Shown piece by piece: positions 33,944 to 42,369 of a stretch of 64,000 nucleotides of DNA. Source of the stretch: Streptomyces sp. CB02056 (GTDB taxonomy: Bacteria > Actinomycetota > Actinomycetes > Streptomycetales > Streptomycetaceae); the NCBI RefSeq assembly GCF_001905545.1, contig NZ_LIPD01000009.1, forward strand, positions 585,576 to 649,575, given 5' to 3'. Under the pieces are notes generated by a model. It did no database searches, was not told the origin of the DNA, and saw nothing but the letters and a program-made list of their open reading frames with translations. Made by a program: the position numbers and the translations under genes. Every line of letters starts with the position of its first letter. Position 1 is the stretch's first letter.

Positions 33944-34719
33944 CCACAGCCCCCGGGCCGGCTCCGGCCGGCGCATCGGCCTTCACCCCGCTGATCGAGA
34001 TGCGCGGGGTCAACAAGCACTTCGGGGACCTGCACGTGCTGCAGGACATCGAGCTGACGGTGGGACGCGGCGAGGTCGTCGTCGTCATCGGCCCGTCCGG
34101 CTCCGGCAAGTCCACCCTCTGCCGGGCCATCAACCGGCTGGAGCCGATCGAGGACGGCACCATCCTGATCGACGGCCAGCCGCTGCCCGAGGAGGGCAAG
34201 GGGCTGGCCAGGCTGCGCGCCGAGGTCGGCATGGTGTTCCAGTCCTTCAACCTGTTCGCGCACAAGACCGTGCTGCAGAACGTCTCGCTCGCGCAGATCA
34301 AGGTCCGCGGCCGGCCCAGGGCGGAGGCGGACGACAAGTCCCGCGCGCTGCTGGAGCGGGTGGGCCTCGCCGATCAGGCGGCCAAGTACCCGGCGCAGCT
34401 CTCCGGCGGGCAGCAGCAGCGGGTCGCGATCGCCCGCGCGCTGGCGATGGACCCCAAGGCGCTGCTGTTCGACGAGCCCACCTCGGCGCTCGACCCCGAG
34501 ATGATCAACGAGGTGCTGGACGTCATGCGCCAGCTCGCGAGCGAGGGCATGACGATGATCGTGGTCACCCACGAGATGGGCTTCGCCCGGGCCTCCGCGA
34601 ACCGGGTCGTGTTCATGGCCGACGGCCGGATCGTCGAGGACCGCGCCCCGGAGGACTTCTTCAGCGCTCCTGAGAGCGATCGTGCCCGGGACTTCCTGTC
34701 CAAGATCCTGAAGCACTGA
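33940..34719 (+). CDS. gluA: Glutamate-type amino-acid ABC transporter ATPase
   Basis: 259 residues. Walker A VVIGPSGSGKSTLC, signature LSGGQQQR, Walker B ALLFDEPTSALDPE and the H loop THEMGFA are complete. GMVFQSFNLFAHKTVLQNV is nearly the family text of GluA/GlnQ ATPases. It powers uptake of glutamate or a related polar amino acid with the three following gene products. The GTG overlaps the preceding stop; an internal ATG at 33999 is an alternative start close to the length of other GluA proteins. Confidence 0.9.
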   Translation: MTTAPGPAPAGASAFTPLIEMRGVNKHFGDLHVLQDIELTVGRGEVVVVIGPSGSGKSTLCRAINRLEPIEDGTILIDGQPLPEEGKGLARLRAEVGMVFQSFNLFAHKTVLQNVSLAQIKVRGRPRAEADDKSRALLERVGLADQAAKYPAQLSGGQQQRVAIARALAMDPKALLFDEPTSALDPEMINEVLDVMRQLASEGMTMIVVTHEMGFARASANRVVFMADGRIVEDRAPEDFFSAPESDRARDFLSKILKH

Positions 34720-34728
34720 GGCGGCGCC

Positions 34729-35688
34729 GTGAACCGTGAGACGACGCCGGCGGCGAGGCCCGCGGGAAGATCTGTGGGAAGGCCCGTGGCGCGGGCGGGG
34801 CGGCGCGTGCTCGCCGCCGCCCTGCTGTTCACCGCGCTGGTGGCGGGCTGCGGCAAGCCCGGCACCCCGCCGCCCAAGGGCCCGCAGCCCAGCGCCCTGC
34901 CCAGCTACCAGGTGCAGGACGCCTCCGCGATCACCGGCTCGCCGACCCTGGACGCCGCCCGCAGCCGGGGCCACCTGGTGGTCGGCGCCAAGGAGGACCA
35001 GCCGTACCTGGGCCAGAAGAACCCGGCCACCGGCGTGTACTCCGGCTTCGACATCGAGATCGCCAAGATGGTCGGCGCCTCGTTGGGCTTCCCGCCGGAC
35101 CGGATCCAGTTCAAGACGATCGCCTCGGCCAACCGCGAGACCGCCCTGCAGAACGGCCAGGTGGACTACTACGTCGGCACCTACACCATCAACGACAACC
35201 GGAAGAAGCTGGTCGGCTTCGCCGGCCCGTACTTCATCGCCGGGCAGTCGCTGCTGGTGCGCAAGAACAACACCACCATCCACGGCCCGCAGGACCTGGA
35301 CGGCAAGAAGGTCTGCTCGGCGGCCGGCTCGACGCCGTACCAGCGCATCCAGTCGCAGTACCCGAAGGCCAAGCTGATCGGCTACGACACCTACTCGGCC
35401 TGCGTGGACAACCTGATCACCAACCAGGTCGACGCGGTGACCACGGACAACGCGATCCTGCTCGGCTACGCGGCCAAGGTGCCGGACGAGCTCAAGGTGG
35501 TCGGCCCGCTGTTCTCGACCGAGCCGTACGGCATCGGGGTGCCGAAGAACGACACCGTGCTGCGCGGCGCGATCAACGACGCTCTGGAGCACCACATGCA
35601 GAACGGCGACTGGAGGAGGGCGTTCGAGGCGACCCTCGGCCTCTCCGGGGAGCCGGCGCCGAACCCGCCGCAGATCGACCGGTACTGA
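34729..35688 (+). CDS. gluB: Glutamate-type ABC transporter substrate-binding lipoprotein
   Basis: 319 residues. A basic N-terminus and hydrophobic core end in a lipobox LVAGC with Cys41, so it is a lipoprotein on the outer membrane face. The family 3 solute-binding domain shows VGAKEDQPYLG, YSGFDIEIAKMV, NGQVDYYVGTYTIN and DAVTTDNAIL. GAGG lies about 7 nt before the GTG. Second gene of the uptake operon. Confidence 0.9.
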   Translation: MNRETTPAARPAGRSVGRPVARAGRRVLAAALLFTALVAGCGKPGTPPPKGPQPSALPSYQVQDASAITGSPTLDAARSRGHLVVGAKEDQPYLGQKNPATGVYSGFDIEIAKMVGASLGFPPDRIQFKTIASANRETALQNGQVDYYVGTYTINDNRKKLVGFAGPYFIAGQSLLVRKNNTTIHGPQDLDGKKVCSAAGSTPYQRIQSQYPKAKLIGYDTYSACVDNLITNQVDAVTTDNAILLGYAAKVPDELKVVGPLFSTEPYGIGVPKNDTVLRGAINDALEHHMQNGDWRRAFEATLGLSGEPAPNPPQIDRY

Positions 35689-35700
35689 GAGGGCCGCGCC

Positions 35701-36345
35701 GTGAAAACGCTGACCGACAACTGGTCGACCTACTGGGACGGGTTCCTCGGCACGCTCTCGCTGTTCGCGGTGAGCGCGGTGCTGTCGCTGGTGCTGGGCG
35801 TGCTGATCGCGGGCTTCCGGGTCTCGCCGGTGAAACCGCTGCGGGTGTTCGGGACGCTGTGGGTGACGGTGCTGCGCAACACGCCGCTGACCCTGCTGTT
35901 CTTCATCGTGGTGCTGGGCCTGCCCCGGTTCGACATCACCCTGCCCTTCTACACCTTCGCGGTGCTCGCGCTGGGCTGCTACACCTCGGCCTTCGTCTGC
36001 GAGTCGATGCGGTCGGGCATCAACACGGTGCCGACCGGGCAGGGCGAGGCGGCCCGCAGCCTCGGCATGAACTTCGGGCAGACGATGAGCCTGGTGGTGC
36101 TGCCGCAGGCGTACCGCTCGGTGGTGGCGCCGCTCGGCAGTGTGATGATCGCGCTGGCGAAGAACACGGCGATCGCCGGCTCGTTCAGCGTCACCGAGCT
36201 GCTGGGCACCTACCGGACCATCAACGAGCTGGGCTACAGCATCATCTGGACCTTCGTCTGGATCGCCGTCGGCTACCTGATCATCACCCTGGCCATCAGC
36301 GCCGTCTTCAACCTGCTGGAACGACGAGTGGCGGTGTCCCGATGA
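35701..36345 (+). CDS. gluC: Glutamate-type ABC transporter permease
   Basis: 214 residues with five predicted helices. The EAA loop is GQGEAARSLGMNFGQTMSLVVLPQAYR. It forms the membrane pore with GluD. GAGAGG precedes the GTG at 35701. The stop overlaps the gluD start as ATGA. Confidence 0.9.
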   Translation: MKTLTDNWSTYWDGFLGTLSLFAVSAVLSLVLGVLIAGFRVSPVKPLRVFGTLWVTVLRNTPLTLLFFIVVLGLPRFDITLPFYTFAVLALGCYTSAFVCESMRSGINTVPTGQGEAARSLGMNFGQTMSLVVLPQAYRSVVAPLGSVMIALAKNTAIAGSFSVTELLGTYRTINELGYSIIWTFVWIAVGYLIITLAISAVFNLLERRVAVSR

Positions 36346-37211
36346 CGGTCGAATCCTCGGCGCTGTACGACATCCCCGGCCCGAAGGCGCTCTCCCGGCA
36401 CCGGCTGTACGGCGGGATCGCGCTGCTGCTGATCGCGGCGCTGATCGGCTGGGTGGTCTACATGCTCTTCCACACCCACCAGTTCACGTACGCCAAGTGG
36501 CAGCCCTTCGAGTACCGGGGCGTGCAGGAGCTGCTGCTGCGCGGGCTCGGCAACACCTTGCAGGCCTTCGGCTGGACGGTGCTGTTCGCGCTGCCGTTCG
36601 GCGCGCTGTTCGCGGCCGGGCGGCTCTCCGACCACCGGGTGGTGCGCTGGCTCGCCACGCTGGTGGTGGAGTTCTTCCGGGCCATGCCGGTGCTGGTGAT
36701 GATCTTCTTCGTCTTCGTCGCGCTCAAGGTGCAGCCGCTCTGGGCGCTGGTGGCCGGGCTGGTGCTCTACAACGGCTCGGTGCTGGCCGAGGTGTTCCGG
36801 GCCGGCGTGCTCGCGGTGCCCAAGGGGCAGCGGGAGGCGGCGTTCGCGCTGGGGATGCGCAAGACCCAGGTGATGACGTACGTCCTGGTGCCGCAGGCCA
36901 ACCGGGCGATGCTGCCGGCCATCATCAGTCAGCTGGTGGTCGCGCTCAAGGACACCTCGCTGGGCTTCCTGATCACCTTCGAGGAGTTCCTGCACGCGGG
37001 CAAGCTGATCGCCACCAACCTGGACTACGACCTGCCGTTCATCCCGGTGGTGATGGTGATCGCGCCGATCTACATCGGCATGTGTCTGCTGCTCTCCTGG
37101 CTCGCCCGCTTCGTGGAGCGGCGCAGCCGGCGCAGTCCGAGCGCGCGGGGCGGGGCACCGGTGGCCAAGGCCGGGGTGCCGGTGGGGCTGCCTCCGTCGG
37201 CGCAGCTGTGA
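36342..37211 (+). CDS. gluD: Glutamate-type ABC transporter permease
   Basis: 289 residues, longer than GluC because of an N-terminal extension (first helix at about residues 22-42, then a periplasmic HTHQFTYAKWQPFEYRG loop). The EAA loop is KGQREAAFALGMRKTQVMTYVLVPQANR. The last ~25 residues are a basic, Pro/Gly-rich tail. Last gene of the operon. Confidence 0.9.
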   Translation: MTVESSALYDIPGPKALSRHRLYGGIALLLIAALIGWVVYMLFHTHQFTYAKWQPFEYRGVQELLLRGLGNTLQAFGWTVLFALPFGALFAAGRLSDHRVVRWLATLVVEFFRAMPVLVMIFFVFVALKVQPLWALVAGLVLYNGSVLAEVFRAGVLAVPKGQREAAFALGMRKTQVMTYVLVPQANRAMLPAIISQLVVALKDTSLGFLITFEEFLHAGKLIATNLDYDLPFIPVVMVIAPIYIGMCLLLSWLARFVERRSRRSPSARGGAPVAKAGVPVGLPPSAQL

Positions 37212-37266
37212 GGCCGGCGCGGCGATGAGGTCGGCGCAGTTGTGAGAAGGCCGGTTCGGGGCTGAA

Positions 37267-37277
37267 CCATAGGTACG
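37267..37277 (+). promoter_or_regulatory. CCATAGGTWCG box upstream of the LysR gene
   Basis: CCATAGGTACG lies 127 nt before the LysR start and reappears as CCATAGGTTCG before the cysteine dioxygenase gene. It could be a shared regulator half-site, or simply similar -10 elements (TAGGTA/TAGGTT). Confidence 0.4.
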
Positions 37278-37403
37278 GGTGGGGTTGGGGTCGGTACCTC
37301 CAAATTCCTCTTATGATTCTCGGGCGCCCGGGCGCGGCCCGTGGACGACCGGAGCGCGGCCGGAACGGGGCTGCCGACGGTGGACGAGAGGGCGGGAGGG
37401 ACC

Positions 37404-38318
37404 ATGGAGCCGGTGTTCGATTCGCGGCACATCAGGACGTTCCACGAGGTCGTCCGGGCCGGCTCCTACTCGGCCGCCGCCCGCGAACTGGGCTACACCC
37501 AGCCCGCCATCACCCAGCAGATGAAGGCGCTCGAACGCACCGTCGGCGTCCCGCTCTTCACCCGGGCCGGGCGCGGACTGCGGCTCACCGAGGCCGGCGA
37601 GGCGCTCTCCCGGCACGCCGAGCTGATCCTCGGCAGCATGTCCGCCGCCCAGCAGCAGCTCGCCGCGCTGGCCCGGCTGCGCGCCGGTCGGGTGCGGGTC
37701 TGCGCCTTCCCCAGCGCCAACGCCACCCTGATACCCCAGGCGATGGCCCGGCTGCTGGCCGAGCACCCCGGTGTGCGGGTCGAGCTGCTGGAGGCCGAGC
37801 CGCCGGACTCCGTCCAGCGGCTGCTGCGCGGGGAGTGCGACATCGCGCTGGCGTTCCGGTATCCCGGCGCGGCCGCCGAGGTGCCGGAGGGCGTGGACGA
37901 GATCCCGCTGATGGAGGACCTGCTCACGGTGCTGCTGCCGGTCGGGCACCCGCTCGGCCGCCGGCACGCCGTACGGCTGGCCGACCTCGGCGGCGAACGC
38001 TGGATCGCCGGCTGTCCGCGCTGCCGGGCCAACCTGCTGCACGTCTGTGCGGAGGAGGGCTTCGCGCCGGACATCGTCTTCTCCACCGACGACAACCTCG
38101 CGGTGCAGTCGCTCGTCGCCGCCGGGGTCGGGATCGCGCTGATGCCGGCGCTGGTGCTCTCCTTCATGTGCCACCGCAAGGTCACCGGGCGGGCCGTCGA
38201 GCCGCACCTGCGGCGGCAGGTGAGCGCGTACGTGCTGCGCGAGCACCGGCGGATCCCGGCCACCGGGCTGGTGCTGGACCACCTGCGGCAGGCAGCGGCG
38301 AGCCGGGTCGGGTGCTGA
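37404..38318 (+). CDS. LysR-family transcriptional regulator
   Basis: 304 residues. The N-terminal winged helix (FHEVVRAGSYSAAARELGYTQPAITQQMKALE) is typical LysR; the C-terminal half is the two-lobe effector domain. A Cys-rich spot (GCPRCRANLLHVC) in the effector domain may matter for thiol or redox sensing, which would suit the downstream cysteine dioxygenase; this is inference. GGGAGGG precedes the ATG. It faces the same way as the two sulfur genes. Confidence 0.9.
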   Translation: MEPVFDSRHIRTFHEVVRAGSYSAAARELGYTQPAITQQMKALERTVGVPLFTRAGRGLRLTEAGEALSRHAELILGSMSAAQQQLAALARLRAGRVRVCAFPSANATLIPQAMARLLAEHPGVRVELLEAEPPDSVQRLLRGECDIALAFRYPGAAAEVPEGVDEIPLMEDLLTVLLPVGHPLGRRHAVRLADLGGERWIAGCPRCRANLLHVCAEEGFAPDIVFSTDDNLAVQSLVAAGVGIALMPALVLSFMCHRKVTGRAVEPHLRRQVSAYVLREHRRIPATGLVLDHLRQAAASRVGC

Positions 38319-38370
38319 CCCGTCGGCGGGCCACATGACCGACGAGCAAGGACTGCCACCCGGCGATCTA

Positions 38371-38431
38371 TAAGCGTTGATGGGGAGATCGCTTACAAAC
38401 CCTCCTTGGACGTGATGGGTCCATAGGTTCG
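38371..38431 (+). promoter_or_regulatory. Putative LysR operator and promoter of the cysteine dioxygenase gene
   Basis: TAAGCG (38371-38376) and CGCTTA (38390-38395) form an inverted repeat with a 13-nt spacer, similar to LysR T-N11-A sites. Downstream lies CCATAGGTTCG (38421-38431), overlapping the palindrome AGGTTCGAACCT. Confidence 0.5.
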
Positions 38432-38442
38432 AACCTGCTGGG

Positions 38443-39024
38443 ATGACACCCTCAGCCACGGTCGGCAGCGACCGGCTCACCGAGCGGATGACCGCGCTGA
38501 TCAGTGAGATCCGCGCCGTCGTGGACCGCGGGCTCCCGCCGGAGCTCACCGCCTACCTGGTCGGCGAGCGCCTCGCCCCGCACCTGCACGCCGACCCGGA
38601 CGGGCCCGACGCGCTGCTCACCCCCGCCCAGCGCGAGGGCGACCCGCAGCGCTACCGCCAGCACGTCCTGCACGCCGAGGGGGACGGCAGCTTCTCCGTC
38701 GTCGCCCTGGTCTGGCTGCCCGGGCAGCAGACCCCGATCCACGACCACGTCTCCTGGTGCGTGGCCGGCGTCCACCAGGGCCAGGAGAGCGAGACCCGCT
38801 ACCGGCTGGTCTCCGACGGCCCCACCTCCCGGCTGGTCGAGACCGAGCACGTGGCCGGCCCGGCCGGCACCGTGGCCGCCTTCGCCCCGCCCGGCGACAT
38901 CCACCTGGTGCGCAACTCCTGTAGCAGCACGGCGATCTCCATCCACGTCTACGGCGCGGACGTCTCGCGGCTCGGCACCAGCATCCGGCGGGTCTACCGG
39001 CTGCCCGCCGACCGGCAGCAGTGA
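38443..39024 (+). CDS. Cysteine dioxygenase family protein
   Basis: 193 residues of the cupin type. Iron ligands are probably the two His of PIHDHVSWC and the His of ISIHVYG; the latter also resembles the catalytic SHxY region. It would oxidise cysteine to cysteine sulfinate. No clear ribosome site precedes the ATG. The following gene, a YeiH-type exporter, starts 8 nt after the stop, so the pair probably degrades cysteine and expels sulfite or sulfate. Confidence 0.85.
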   Translation: MTPSATVGSDRLTERMTALISEIRAVVDRGLPPELTAYLVGERLAPHLHADPDGPDALLTPAQREGDPQRYRQHVLHAEGDGSFSVVALVWLPGQQTPIHDHVSWCVAGVHQGQESETRYRLVSDGPTSRLVETEHVAGPAGTVAAFAPPGDIHLVRNSCSSTAISIHVYGADVSRLGTSIRRVYRLPADRQQ

Positions 39025-39031
39025 GGGCGGC

Positions 39032-40228
39032 GTGGCACTGACCCTCAGGCACCGCACCGCCGGCACCCGCTCACTGCCCCCGATGCGCGGCGACGCCCCC
39101 GGGCTGCTGCTCGCGGCCCTCGGAGTGGCCGCCGCGCTGGGCATCCACGCGCTGGTGCCGGCCGTGCCCGAACTCACCGCCGCCGTCCTGCTCGGCATGC
39201 TGGTGGCCCACCTGCCCGGGCTGCGCCCGGTGGTCCGCGGGATCGCCCGGCCGGGGCTGTCCACGGCCGGGAAGCGGCTGATGCGGCTCGGGATCGTCCT
39301 GCTCGGGCTCAAGCTCAGCCTGGACGACGTGCTCGGCCTCGGCTGGGCCACCGTCGCCATGGTGCTCGCGGTGGTCGCGGCCACCTTCGCGGGCACGCTC
39401 TGGCTGGGCCGGCGGCTCGGCCTGCCCGGGGACCAGCCGCTGCTGGTCGCCACCGGGTACTCGATCTGCGGGGCCTCGGCGATCGGCGCGGTCAGCCAGG
39501 CGGCGGGCAGTGAGGAGGAGGACGTCGCGGCCTCGGTGGCGCTGGTGACCCTCTGCGGGACGCTGGCGATCGCCGTGCTGCCGCTGCTCCAGCACCCGCT
39601 CGGGCTCGGCGAGCTGGAGTTCGGGCGCTGGGTCGGGGCGAGCGTGCACGACGTCGGGCAGGTGGTCGCCACCGCGCAGACCGGCGGGGCCGGGGCGCTG
39701 CGGGAGGCGGTGCTGGTCAAGCTGATGCGCGTGGTGCTGCTGGCGCCGCTGGTCGCGGGGGTGGCCGTGGCGGTGCGGCGGAACCTGCGGGCGGCGCGGG
39801 TGGCGGCCTTGGCGGAGGTTCCGGTCGGGGCGCCGGTGGGGGCTCCGGTGGGGGCCTCAGCGGCGGGCGGGGCGGGTGAGGAGGGCGCGGCGGGCGCGGC
39901 GTCGGGCGATAAGTCGAGCGCGGAGTCGGGTGAGAAGCCGGCTGAGAAGTCGGTGAAGACCGGCAGCCGTCCGCCGATCGTGCCGCTGTTCGTGGCCGGG
40001 TTCCTCGCGATGATCGTCCTGCGGACCACCGGGGTGCTGCCCGAGCGGGCGCTCGACCTGGCCGCGGACGCCCAGGGGCTGCTGCTGGCCGCCGCGCTGT
40101 TCGGCCTGGGCAGTGCGGTGCACCTGCCGACCATGGCCCGCACCGGCGGGCGGATCGCCCTGCTCGGACTCGGGTCCTGGGTGGTCGTCGCGGGCGTCTC
40201 CTACGTGGGGGTGCTGGTCACGACCTGA
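39032..40228 (+). CDS. YeiH-family putative sulfate/sulfite exporter
   Basis: 398 residues with about ten membrane helices. GLKLSLDDVLGLGW, ATGYSICGASAIGAV and GASVHDVGQVVATA are family landmarks. A cytoplasmic loop of about 60 residues (VPVGAPVGAPVGAS... to ...SVKTGS) rich in Gly, Ala, Glu and Lys interrupts the C-terminal half; its DNA contains short tandem GGGGGCTCCGGT-type repeats. GAGGG lies shortly before the GTG. Transport of an inorganic sulfur anion is inferred from the cysteine dioxygenase neighbour. Confidence 0.82.
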   Translation: MALTLRHRTAGTRSLPPMRGDAPGLLLAALGVAAALGIHALVPAVPELTAAVLLGMLVAHLPGLRPVVRGIARPGLSTAGKRLMRLGIVLLGLKLSLDDVLGLGWATVAMVLAVVAATFAGTLWLGRRLGLPGDQPLLVATGYSICGASAIGAVSQAAGSEEEDVAASVALVTLCGTLAIAVLPLLQHPLGLGELEFGRWVGASVHDVGQVVATAQTGGAGALREAVLVKLMRVVLLAPLVAGVAVAVRRNLRAARVAALAEVPVGAPVGAPVGASAAGGAGEEGAAGAASGDKSSAESGEKPAEKSVKTGSRPPIVPLFVAGFLAMIVLRTTGVLPERALDLAADAQGLLLAAALFGLGSAVHLPTMARTGGRIALLGLGSWVVVAGVSYVGVLVTT

Positions 40229-40330
40229 CGGACCCGGGTGCGGACTCGGCTATTGTCGGGCAGGTGCCCGCCCCGTCCGTACGGGGGCGGCACCGCAGCC
40301 GAGTTCGCCCGAGTCCACCAAGGGGGACGG

Positions 40331-41041
40331 ATGACCACCGCACTGCCCGAACGCGACGGCCACGAGGCCGTCGTCACCCTCGACCGGCGGGAGGGTCCGT
40401 ACGGCGAGGTGGTGCTCCGGCAACGCGGTCGGGACTTCGAGATCATCGCCAACGGCTGCTTCCTGATGGACACCGCCGACGGGCGCTCGGAGCGGCTGCT
40501 GATCCAGGCGGCGCTGGACGAGCTGGACCGCACGGGCGGCCCGGTCGAGCGGCCGTCGGTGCTGATCGGGGGCCTCGGGGTCGGCTTCTCGCTGGCGTAC
40601 GCGGCGGCCGAGCCGCGCTGGGGACGGATCGCCATCGTCGAGCGGGAGACCGCGATCATCGACTGGCACCGGACCGGCCCGCTCGGCGCCTTCTCCGACG
40701 GTGCGCTGGAGGACGCGCGGGTCGAGGTGCTCCACACCGACCTGCTGGAGTACCTCGCGGCGGCGGACGGCGAGCGCTACGACGCGCTGTGCCTGGACAT
40801 CGACAACGGGCCGGACTGGACCGTCACCGAGTCCAACGACGGGCTGTACGGCGCGGACGGGCTCGCGGTGCTGTGGCACCGGCTGCGGACGGGCGGGGTG
40901 CTGGCGGTGTGGAGCGCGCAGCCTTCGCCGGCCTTCGAGGAGGCGCTGCGGGCGGTGGGGTTCTCGGACGTGGTGACGCACGAGATCCCGGTCGCCCGGG
41001 GGGTGCCGGACGTGGTGCACCTGGCCCGGCGGGCGGACTGA
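40331..41041 (+). CDS. Spermidine synthase-like / SAM methyltransferase-fold protein
   Basis: 236 residues. An N-terminal strand-rich part (YGEVVLRQRGRDFEIIANGCFLMDT) precedes a Rossmann fold with motif I SVLIGGLGVGFSLAYA, an acidic strand end VERETAIIDWHR, and YDALCLDIDNGPDW. The polyamine-synthase-like layout is clear, but the canonical amino-propyl acceptor residues cannot be confirmed. AAGGGGG precedes the ATG at 40331. Substrate unknown. Confidence 0.75.
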   Translation: MTTALPERDGHEAVVTLDRREGPYGEVVLRQRGRDFEIIANGCFLMDTADGRSERLLIQAALDELDRTGGPVERPSVLIGGLGVGFSLAYAAAEPRWGRIAIVERETAIIDWHRTGPLGAFSDGALEDARVEVLHTDLLEYLAAADGERYDALCLDIDNGPDWTVTESNDGLYGADGLAVLWHRLRTGGVLAVWSAQPSPAFEEALRAVGFSDVVTHEIPVARGVPDVVHLARRAD

Positions 41042-41196
41042 GGGCGCGCCGAGGGCCGGCTGAGGGCGGACGCGGATCGGGCCGGGTGCGGCCGGATCGC
41101 GGGTGAACCCGGTTGTGGCGGCCGGTGGTTGGCGCCTGGTGCGTCAACTGCTGTCGGCGCCACGGCTGTTGAACGGCAGGTTGATGGTGGGATCGG

Positions 41197-42222
41197 GTGG
41201 CTGAGAGCGGGAGTCCCTCGGAGCGGATCGCGGCCGAGCTCCGACGTCGCATCGCGGCAGGGGAGTTGGCGCCGGGGGCGCGGGTGCCGTCCACCCGGCG
41301 GATCACCCAGGAATGGGGCGTCGCGATGGCCACGGCGACCAAGGTGCTGAACCGCCTCCGGGAGGAAGGGCTCGTACGGGCCGTTCCCGGGGTGGGCACG
41401 GTGGTGGCCGGGAAGGCGGCTCCGGAGGAGGTCCGGGCCCGGGAGCCGCGGCGGGAACCGGCGCGGGAAGCGCGGCCGGTGGCGGAGCCGGCCACGGCGC
41501 CGGCCGCGGCGCGGCGGGTGAGAGCGGGCGGCGAGGGTGAGCTCACCCGGGAGCGGATCGTCGCGACGGCCGTCCGGGTGGCCGACGAGGAGGGGCTGGC
41601 GGCGCTGTCGATGCGCCGGGTCGCGACCGATCTGGGCGTCGCGACGATGTCGCTCTACCGCCATGTGCCCGGCAAGGACGAGCTGTTGCGGCTCATGACG
41701 GACGTGGCGTTCGGGGAGCAGCCGCTGCCCGAGCCGCCGGCGGAGGACTGGCGGGAGGGGCTGGAGACGGTCGCCCGGCTGCAGTGGCGGATCTACCGGC
41801 GGCACCCGTGGCTGGCCTCCACGATGTCCTTCACCCGGCCCGTGCTGGCGCCGGACGCCGCAGTGCACACCGAGCGGTCGATGGCCGCCCTGGCGGGGCG
41901 GGGTCTGAGCGGCGAGGAGATGGCCCAGGCGGCCGTCGCCCTGGCGGCGTTCGTGTGCGGGCTGGCCGTCCACTTCGAGCGGGAGGCGCAGGCCGAGCAG
42001 GACAGCGGGCTGTCCGCGGAGGAGTGGATGGACCGGGTGGAGGGTGAGGAGCACGCCCGGCTGATGGCGGATCCGGAGCGGTTCCCGATGTTCGACGCGA
42101 TGAACCGGGGGCCGGAGATCGACCTGGGCCTGGAGGCGCTGTTCGAGTTCGGGATGGCGCGGATGCTGGACGGGGTCGGTCTGATGATCGAGCGGCGGGG
42201 GCAGGGGGCGGCGAACAGCTGA
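41197..42222 (+). CDS. GntR-TetR fusion transcriptional regulator
   Basis: 341 residues. Residues 5-75 are a GntR winged helix (PSERIAAELRRRIAAGELAPGARVPSTRRI, ATATKVLNRLREEGLV). After an Ala/Arg/Pro-rich linker of about 40 residues comes a TetR HTH (TRERIVATAVRVADEEGLAALSMRRVA, LYRHVPGKDELL) and a TetR C-terminal ligand domain. Such fusions occur in Streptomyces. The last codons and the TGA stop (GCGAACAGCTGA) are part of the heptad repeat copy B, so the C-terminus has been written by the repeat. Confidence 0.88.
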   Translation: MAESGSPSERIAAELRRRIAAGELAPGARVPSTRRITQEWGVAMATATKVLNRLREEGLVRAVPGVGTVVAGKAAPEEVRAREPRREPAREARPVAEPATAPAAARRVRAGGEGELTRERIVATAVRVADEEGLAALSMRRVATDLGVATMSLYRHVPGKDELLRLMTDVAFGEQPLPEPPAEDWREGLETVARLQWRIYRRHPWLASTMSFTRPVLAPDAAVHTERSMAALAGRGLSGEEMAQAAVALAAFVCGLAVHFEREAQAEQDSGLSAEEWMDRVEGEEHARLMADPERFPMFDAMNRGPEIDLGLEALFEFGMARMLDGVGLMIERRGQGAANS

Positions 42223-42340
42223 CAGATGACAGGTAACAGATTTCAGATTTCGTTCGCTGAAATCTGTCAGCTGTTATCTGTCGGTTGTTACCTGTCAGCC
42301 GTCAGCTGTCCGTTGACGGCCGTCGCCTGTTCGCGGTGAC
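42212..42340. repeat. Inverted heptad-array element, copy B
   Basis: Centre 42247-42256 (ATTTCGTTCG). Rightward units from 42257: CTGAAAT, CTGTCAG, CTGTTAT, CTGTCGG, TTGTTAC, CTGTCAG, CCGTCAG, CTGTCCG, TTGACGG, CCGTCGC, CTGTTCG, CGGTGAC. Leftward on the - strand from 42246: CTGAAAT, CTGTTAC, CTGTCAT, CTGTCAG, CTGTTCG. It forms an 11-bp stem (42236-42246 with 42257-42267). It lies between two convergent genes and starts inside the upstream coding sequence. CTGTCAGCTGTTATCTGT (42264-42281) is identical in copy D. Confidence 0.88.
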
Positions 42341-42369
42341 GGCGCGCAGCGGCTTCCCCCGCCTCCGGC

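Noticed and set aside
37267..38431. CCATAGGTWCG pair as a proven LysR operator
   Set aside because: Two occurrences only, and each contains TAGGTW that could be a -10 box; kept as a low-confidence feature only.
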